From Nonlabens antarcticus (lineage in GTDB: Bacteria; Bacteroidota; Bacteroidia; Flavobacteriales; Flavobacteriaceae): 64,000 nt of DNA. Location of the stretch: NCBI RefSeq assembly GCF_015356755.1, contig NZ_JADFCO010000065.1, forward strand, positions 496,001 to 560,000. The letters are read 5' to 3'. Below the pieces are notes generated by a model. The model ran no database searches and was not told where the DNA came from. It worked only from the letters and a program-made list of their open reading frames with translations. The translations under genes were made by a program, and so were the position numbers. Within the stretch, counting starts at the first letter, position 1; each line of letters starts with the position of its first letter. Below, piece by piece: positions 59,322 to 64,000 of this stretch.

Positions 59322-60041
59322 ATGAAAAAATTTCTCATCGCTCTCTGCTTGTTCTATAGTTTGCTCTCTGTCGCTCAAGATCGAGGCGTGACTAGAGAAG
59401 AGAATGCAATTCCAGAGGTCGTGGATAGCCTCTACAGAGAAGATCAGTTTTATCTAGGTCTATCATTTAACTTACTCATAAATGAACCACCGAAATTCTC
59501 TCAAAACGGATTTTCAGGAGGTATTCATTTAGGGTTTATACGTGATATGCCTATAAATAAACGACGCAACGTTGCGATAGGAGTAGGTTTAGGTTTTTCA
59601 ACCAATACCTTCAACTCAAATCTTTTTATAGGTGAATCTGAAGACGGTCAGTCCATATTTAAGGTGTTAGATGATAATGAAATTGACTTTAGGTCAAACC
59701 GCTTTAACACAAACCTTATTGAGGTTCCCATCCAGTTTAGATGGCGTACTTCTACTGCTACTGCAACCAATTTCTGGCGTATATATCCAGGAATGAAATT
59801 GGGATATATCTTTGCGTTCAAATCAACGTTCAGACAGAACGACATCACATTACGACAAACAGATGTTCCAGAGTTGAACAAACTGCGTTACGTGGCAACT
59901 TTAGCTATAGGTAATGGTAGTTTTAATGCATTTGTTCATTACAATTTGAACACATTATTTGATAACGAAGCCGTAACTTCTTCTGGAAGTAAAGTCGGTC
60001 TACAACCTATAAAGTTTGGGGTAGAATTTTATCTGTTTTAA
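59322..60041 (+). CDS. porT: PorT-like outer-membrane protein of type IX secretion
   Basis: 239 residues. Signal peptide (cut after S-V-A), then an eight-stranded outer-membrane barrel; F-Y-L-G-L-S-F-N-L-L, G-G-I-H-L-G-F-I-R-D-M-P-I-N, R-S-N-R-F-N-T-N-L-I-E-V-P-I-Q-F-R-W-R-T-S-T and the C-terminal G-V-E-F-Y-L-F match PorT (SprT), required for type IX secretion and gliding. It follows the ExbB/ExbD run with its own promoter, and its last 4 bases overlap the PAP2-like gene on the other strand. Confidence 0.88.
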   Translation: MKKFLIALCLFYSLLSVAQDRGVTREENAIPEVVDSLYREDQFYLGLSFNLLINEPPKFSQNGFSGGIHLGFIRDMPINKRRNVAIGVGLGFSTNTFNSNLFIGESEDGQSIFKVLDDNEIDFRSNRFNTNLIEVPIQFRWRTSTATATNFWRIYPGMKLGYIFAFKSTFRQNDITLRQTDVPELNKLRYVATLAIGNGSFNAFVHYNLNTLFDNEAVTSSGSKVGLQPIKFGVEFYLF

Positions 60042-60643
60042 AGAATATAATAAGCAGCCAGACTTATTTGAATCAGCAGTCCGGCAATTGTGCCGCAAAC
60101 CAACTCAGCCACAGTATGTGCTTTCATAGAGAGGCGGGAGGAAGCGGTCAATCCTGTTGCAACACTCAATCCTATGATGGAATAAAGCAATGGTATTCCT
60201 ATTAATAGACTTATTGCTATAACAAAACCTAATGCCCCAGCAATCCCCATCATATGAAGGCTGATTTTAAACTGAAATATGGCCAAAACTAGCGCCACTA
60301 TAGTTGACATCAACAAACCTATGAAAAAGTAATATAGGGGTCCGTAAATGCTGTCCTGGAAGACACCACGCAATAGGATGATAATTAATATAGCATAAAT
60401 AACCAGCGGGATCAGTCGTTCTTTTGTACTTGAAAGATGAACACTATCAGCTAGTTTCAAAATCTTCAATACGGTATAGATCACAAGAGGGATCGCTGTC
60501 GTTGTAATACCTATGATGTAGAGCTTCAAAGGAACATTAGGATTTCCTATTCCTTCAGAATAGCTTAGAAACCACACGGAAACCAATAGCGGTATCAATA
60601 ATGGGCTTGAAATATAACTCCAGAACCGCAGGAACCACTTCAT
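60038..60643 (-). CDS. PAP2-like membrane protein
   Basis: 201 residues with about six membrane helices. The K-E-R segment before helix 3, S-L-H-M-M-G-I-A-G (about 143) and S-R-L-S-M-K-A-H-T-V-A-E-L-V-C-G (about 170) are recognisable parts of the PAP2 phosphatase pattern (K-x6-R-P, P-S-x-H, S-R-x5-H-x3-D), with the last Asp replaced by Glu. It might dephosphorylate undecaprenyl or lipid phosphates, or be an inactive relative. Starts 6 bases after the rpoN stop, so the two genes are probably co-transcribed. Confidence 0.7.
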   Translation of the reverse strand: MKWFLRFWSYISSPLLIPLLVSVWFLSYSEGIGNPNVPLKLYIIGITTTAIPLVIYTVLKILKLADSVHLSSTKERLIPLVIYAILIIILLRGVFQDSIYGPLYYFFIGLLMSTIVALVLAIFQFKISLHMMGIAGALGFVIAISLLIGIPLLYSIIGLSVATGLTASSRLSMKAHTVAELVCGTIAGLLIQISLAAYYIL

Positions 60644-60649
60644 GCGCGA

Positions 60650-62098
60650 TTAGATTTGTTTGCGTAAACGCGCTACGGGAATATCTAACTGTTCCCTGTA
60701 TTTAGCAACGGTCCGTCTGGCTATGGGATATCCTTTTTCTTTTAGAATTTCAGCAAGTTTTTGATCAGTAAGGGGTCTTTTTTTACTTTCTTCCTTGATT
60801 ACGGTTTCAAGAATCTTTTTGATCTCACGGGTAGAAACTTCCTCACCATCCGTATTGGTCATAGATTCAGAGAAGAATACTTTTATGAGCTTCGTTCCAT
60901 AAGGTGTATCTACATATTTAGAGTTTGCAACTCTTGATACCGTAGAAACATCCATTTGAATCTCATCTGCAATATCTTTTAAAATCATGGGACGCAGGTT
61001 GCGCTCGTCACCAGTTAGAAAATATTTTTTCTGATAGTTCATGATGCTCGACATGGTCATAAACAAAGTTTCTTGACGTTGTTTAATAGCTTCAATAAAC
61101 CATTTAGCACCATCTAATTTTTGTTTGATAAACATGACCGCATCTTTTTGGGACTTGGTTTTTTCTTTCGCTTCTTTATAACCTTTTAGCATGTTCGAGT
61201 AATCTCGACTCACGTGCAATTCTGGGGTATTGCGGCCGTTTAGGGTCAGCTCTAGGTCACCGTCTTTGATTCTAATCGTAAAATCTGGAACTACTTGCTC
61301 CACAATTCTAGTACTTCCACCCGCATAAGAACTTCCAGGTTTAGGATTCAAATGACTAATCTCATCGATTGCCTCTCTTAATTGATCCTCTGTAATGTCA
61401 TATTTCCCTATGAGTTTCTGATAATGCTTCTTGCTGAATGCATCAAAGGAATCACGTATAATATTAAGTGCCAATATCGTTGATGGGTTGTTCCGCTTTC
61501 GCGAAAGCTGAATCACTAGACATTCACGCAAGTCTCTAGCACCCACGCCAGCAGGATCTAATTGATGTACAATTTTTAAGACTTTTTCAACCTCAGAGAC
61601 TTCTGTGTAGATATTCATGGTAAATGCAAGATCATCAGTGATGTCTTCCATACTGCGGCGTATATAACCGCTACTATCAATACTTCCCACGAGGAATTCT
61701 GCGATCCCGCGATCCTGCTCACTCAATCGTCTTGTGTTGAGTTGATCTGTTAGGGTTTGTGTAAAGGACTTACCAGAGGCATATGGAATGCTCGTTTCCT
61801 CATCATCTGCGCTGTAATTGTTGGCTCTTGTACGATAATCGGGAGTCTCGTCGTCACTTAAGTAATCATCAACATTAATATCTGGCTCTGGAGCATCGTC
61901 ATATTCATCCTCGTTTGAAAACTCATCGTATTCATCATCACTCTTTTCCTTACCGTTATCCAGTGCAGGGTTTTCCTCTAATTCTGATTTCACGCGTTGT
62001 TCAAATGCTTGCGTGGGCAACTGGATCAGTTTCATCAACTGGATCTGTTGCGGCGATAGCTTCTGCGAAAGCTTGAAATTTAAGGACTGTTTAAGCAT
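60650..62098 (-). CDS. rpoN: RNA polymerase sigma-54 factor
   Basis: 482 residues. Region I (L-S-Q-K-L-S-P-Q-Q-I-Q-L-M-K-L-I-Q-L-P), an acidic region II (about 48-100, rich in D and E), the core-binding domain, and the RpoN box A-R-R-T-V-A-K-Y-R-E-Q-L near the C-terminus that reads the -24 promoter element. Transcription from such promoters needs enhancer-binding ATPases, none of which lies here. Palindrome copy at 61493 encodes L-S-R-K-R-N. Own promoter with TATTTTTA box. Confidence 0.96.
   Translation of the reverse strand: MLKQSLNFKLSQKLSPQQIQLMKLIQLPTQAFEQRVKSELEENPALDNGKEKSDDEYDEFSNEDEYDDAPEPDINVDDYLSDDETPDYRTRANNYSADDEETSIPYASGKSFTQTLTDQLNTRRLSEQDRGIAEFLVGSIDSSGYIRRSMEDITDDLAFTMNIYTEVSEVEKVLKIVHQLDPAGVGARDLRECLVIQLSRKRNNPSTILALNIIRDSFDAFSKKHYQKLIGKYDITEDQLREAIDEISHLNPKPGSSYAGGSTRIVEQVVPDFTIRIKDGDLELTLNGRNTPELHVSRDYSNMLKGYKEAKEKTKSQKDAVMFIKQKLDGAKWFIEAIKQRQETLFMTMSSIMNYQKKYFLTGDERNLRPMILKDIADEIQMDVSTVSRVANSKYVDTPYGTKLIKVFFSESMTNTDGEEVSTREIKKILETVIKEESKKRPLTDQKLAEILKEKGYPIARRTVAKYREQLDIPVARLRKQI
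61493..61508. repeat. Palindrome copy CCGCTTTCGCGAAAGC in rpoN
   Basis: Contains the perfect 14-mer; read on the minus strand as Q-L-S-R-K-R. Confidence 0.88.
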
Positions 62099-62116
62099 GG
62101 TGGTTTACTTGACTAG

Positions 62117-62124
62117 TAAAAATA
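62117..62124 (-). promoter_or_regulatory. Candidate -7 box TATTTTTA for rpoN
   Basis: One mismatch to TAnnTTTG on the minus strand, 18 bases before ATG 62098. Confidence 0.4.
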
Positions 62125-62257
62125 GAAAAAGCCAGTAGTTTATATGCCATTGAAATTATAAAAAACGTAATTAAGGTTCGACTTGCTGATTAAGGCTTTA
62201 GAGTTTCCTGATTTGTATTTACAAAGTATGGATTAAGGATTATGAAATCAGTTTTTC

Positions 62258-62354
62258 GGGCGTTCCCTGCGGGCGGGCTGTTTGTTACAATCTTTTACCA
62301 CCAAAGGCAAAAAGCCTCTGGTGGTAAAAGGATTTACACTTCCATCCCTAACGC
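62258..62354. repeat. Dispersed flavobacterial repeat with long internal hairpin
   Basis: Same plan as the repeat at 32147: GGGCGTTCCCTGCGGGCGGG, then CAATCTTTT, AAAAGGATTTACACTTC and ATCCCTAACGC. In the middle, 62293-62329 folds into a stem with arms TTTTACCACCAAAGGC and GCCTCTGGTGGTAAAA (one mismatch). An open frame of 63 codons across it is not a gene. Confidence 0.75.
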
Positions 62355-62385
62355 AAATGCAACAGCAATCAAAGTAATGGATCAT

Positions 62386-62415
62386 AAAAAAGTCCCGTTT
62401 AAAACGGGACTTTTT
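62386..62415 (-). terminator. Two-way terminator downstream of asnS
   Basis: Stem AAAAAGTCCCGTTT / AAACGGGACTTTTT with a 2-base loop; symmetric, so it can work on both strands. On the minus strand it follows asnS by 15 bases. Confidence 0.88.
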
Positions 62416-62429
62416 AGTTATTATATATC

Positions 62430-63878
62430 TTAAAAAGCAGCATTTCCAGGCGTTCGTGGGAATGGTATGACATCTCTAATGTTAGTCATACCAGTAACAA
62501 ACAGGACTAATCTTTCAAAACCAAGACCGAATCCACTATGAGTAACACTGCCAAATTTGCGCATCTCTAAATACCACCAAAGTTCTTCTTCTGGAATTCC
62601 CATGGTTTCCATTTTTTGCTTCAATACGTCATAACGTTCTTCCCGCTGCGATCCACCTACAATCTCACCAATTCCTGGGAATAGAATATCCATGGCGCGA
62701 ACGGTCTCGCGTCCTTCTTGATCCTTTTCATTCAAACGCATATAGAACGCCTTAATTTTTGCAGGATAATCAAATAGGATCACAGGACATTTAAAGTGCT
62801 TTTCTACTAGGAAACGCTCGTGCTCTGACTGTAAATCAGCACCCCATTCTTCAATGATGTAGTTGAATTTTTTCTTTTTGTTAGGCTTGGAAGATCTTAA
62901 AATATCAATCGCTTCTGTATAGGAAACACGCTTGAAGTTGTTTTTAGAAACGAAATCCAACTTTTCCTTTAGAGGCATCGGGCTTCGATCTGCCTCTGGC
63001 TTTGATTTTTCTTCCTCGATCAATCGGTTTTCAAGGAAGTCGATATCTTCTGCACAATTTTTCATGGCATAGTCAATCACATCTTTAATGAAATCTTCCG
63101 CAAGATCCATGTTATCCTGTAAATCGTTGAAGGCAACTTCTGGCTCAATCATCCAGAACTCTGCTAGATGCCGTGAAGTGTTTGAATTTTCTGCACGGAA
63201 TGTAGGGCCGAAGGTATAAACTTGACCCAGTCCCATCGCATAAGTTTCAGCTTCCAGCTGTCCAGAAACAGTCAGGTTAGATTCTTTGCCGAAAAAGTCT
63301 TTTTTATAATCAACCTCACCATCTTCTGTGAGTGGCGTGTTTTTAGGGTCAAGGGTGCTAACTCTAAACATTTCTCCAGCGCCTTCCGCATCGCTACCGG
63401 TTAAAATAGGAGTGTGTGCTTGATAGAACCCTTTTTCTTGAAAGTACCTATGAACCGCAAACGATAAGGCTGCTCTAACGCGCATCACTGCACCAAAGGT
63501 ATTCGTACGCACTCTTAAGTGCGCTTGCTCCCGCAAGGTTTCCAGGTTGTGTCTTTTAGGGGACAGTACTGTTTTCTTGACATCTTCAGGGTCTGCAGTA
63601 GCTAGTAACTTTACATTCACAGCTTGCAACTCTACACGCTGACCGCTACCAGAACTCTCTACCAGTGTTCCTGTAACAGATATTGCTGCAGCGATGTTAA
63701 TTTGATCCAGAACAGCTCGGTCAAAATTCTCTGGTTCAATCACGCATTGAAGGTTTCCTAAACAAGAGCCGTCATTTAAGGCAATAAATCGGTCGTTTCT
63801 AAAACTGCGTACCCATCCTTTTACGGTAATCTCATGGAGTGATGGATCTGATTGAAGAAGTGCTGCTATTCTTTTCAT
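62430..63878 (-). CDS. asnS: Asparaginyl-tRNA synthetase
   Basis: Class II synthetase charging tRNA-Asn. 482 residues: N-terminal OB-fold anticodon-binding domain (V-K-G-W-V-R-S-F-R-N opening), then the class II core with F-R-A-E-N-S-N-T-S-R-H-L-A-E-F-W-M-I-E-P-E (motif 2 region) and G-F-G-L-G-F-E-R-L-V (motif 3). The pattern S-N-T-S-R-H-L-A-E-F separates it from aspartyl-tRNA synthetase. Bacterial AsnRS of this form implies direct charging. Well-formed promoter upstream; monocistronic with a terminator. Confidence 0.96.
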   Translation of the reverse strand: MKRIAALLQSDPSLHEITVKGWVRSFRNDRFIALNDGSCLGNLQCVIEPENFDRAVLDQINIAAAISVTGTLVESSGSGQRVELQAVNVKLLATADPEDVKKTVLSPKRHNLETLREQAHLRVRTNTFGAVMRVRAALSFAVHRYFQEKGFYQAHTPILTGSDAEGAGEMFRVSTLDPKNTPLTEDGEVDYKKDFFGKESNLTVSGQLEAETYAMGLGQVYTFGPTFRAENSNTSRHLAEFWMIEPEVAFNDLQDNMDLAEDFIKDVIDYAMKNCAEDIDFLENRLIEEEKSKPEADRSPMPLKEKLDFVSKNNFKRVSYTEAIDILRSSKPNKKKKFNYIIEEWGADLQSEHERFLVEKHFKCPVILFDYPAKIKAFYMRLNEKDQEGRETVRAMDILFPGIGEIVGGSQREERYDVLKQKMETMGIPEEELWWYLEMRKFGSVTHSGFGLGFERLVLFVTGMTNIRDVIPFPRTPGNAAF

Positions 63879-63902
63879 TATGGTGGTTATATTCTAATCG
63901 AG

Positions 63903-63933
63903 CAAATATAATTTTAATGACTAGTATATTCAA
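63903..63933 (-). promoter_or_regulatory. Promoter TTG-N20-TATATTTG for asnS
   Basis: Minus-strand -7 box TATATTTG (63903-63910) and TTG (63931-63933), 20 bases apart; leader of about 20 bases. Confidence 0.65.
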
Positions 63934-64000
63934 CCTAGCAGGCTGCAAATGCAATTTAACATGGTCAAATAAACGTTTTTTGATCAGGGACTGAAAGTTT

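Noticed and set aside
62050-62075. GCTTCTGCGAAAGCTT in rpoN, resembling the palindrome family
   Set aside because: It encodes the conserved region I sequence L-S-Q-K-L-S-P-Q, so similarity to the palindrome is explained by the protein.
62242-62433. Open frame of 63 codons on the plus strand
   Set aside because: It runs through the dispersed GGGCGTT repeat and the asnS terminator; the apparent protein is a by-product of the repeat.

Overview
The window is a stretch of chromosome from a member of the Bacteroidota, almost certainly a marine Flavobacteriaceae (Nonlabens/Dokdonia-like is my best guess; the genus is an inference). The evidence is: type IX secretion genes (PorZ, PorT), large TonB-dependent receptors with a carboxypeptidase-like N-terminal domain, an elongated ribosomal protein S16, lineage-typical families (DUF3108, DUF2237, CCC-motif membrane protein, LytS/LytTR pairs), scarcity of Shine-Dalgarno sequences, and the Bacteroidota promoter pattern TTTG-N18-21-TAnnTTTG in front of many genes. 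Base composition looks even, roughly 40% GC, with no obvious prophage, CRISPR array or intact transposon.

Layout. 0-4.4 kb: a thioesterase cut by the left edge, an unpaired histidine kinase with a possible 55-codon gene upstream, an unknown protein, an EamA exporter with an ArsC-like protein, and a DinB protein. 4.4-8 kb: a PLP-dependent cystathionine enzyme, a beta-barrel protein and NADP-type glutamate dehydrogenase. 8.1-14.7 kb: a tightly packed run porZ-recO-TonB receptor-lipoprotein-pdeM. 14.7-21.3 kb: a TspO-like membrane protein, a toxin-antitoxin pair with a probable operator, a flavin disulfide reductase and mfd. 21.3-22 kb is a graveyard of decayed dispersed repeats. 22-38.4 kb is mostly minus strand: an Oar-like receptor, pgi-M23 peptidase, tryptophan dioxygenase, DUF3108, hppD, hmgA with a CCC-motif protein, and uvrC-patatin. 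38.5-45.2 kb: thioredoxin, an alpha/beta hydrolase, a LytS kinase with a broken LytTR regulator, DUF2237-GreA/B, a CBS protein and mrp-nfu. 45.3-50.8 kb, minus strand: three envelope or unknown proteins, a glutaryl-CoA-type dehydrogenase, trmN6 and rpsP-rimM. 50.9-55.4 kb: a lipoprotein, a retropepsin-like protease, tatD, an acyltransferase and asparaginase. 55.4-56.8 kb: tRNA-Ser(GGA) followed by a decayed island with an hsdR tail. 56.8-60 kb: an exbB-unknown-exbD-exbD-porT operon. 60-64 kb: a PAP2-like protein, rpoN and asnS.

How the genes work together. Catabolic genes for Trp (tryptophan dioxygenase), Tyr (hppD, hmgA), a glutaryl-CoA-type dehydrogenase, asparaginase and glutamate dehydrogenase fit an organism that lives on protein, with TonB receptors and the ExbBD motor driving uptake and the type IX system secreting enzymes.

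The most unusual features are: (1) a family of about fifteen 14-18 bp palindromes (core GCTTTCGCGAAAGC) in both intergenic and coding DNA, read through in three frames; (2) a LytTR response regulator broken by an internal deletion and frameshift, whose partner kinase starts directly after a terminator hairpin; (3) a 33-bp-spaced direct repeat flanking the toxin-antitoxin promoter; (4) a set of genes whose promoter box lies 3-4 nt before the start codon, implying leaderless mRNAs; (5) the ExbB/ExbD operon with an uncharacterised four-helix membrane protein and a cysteine pair in one ExbD.
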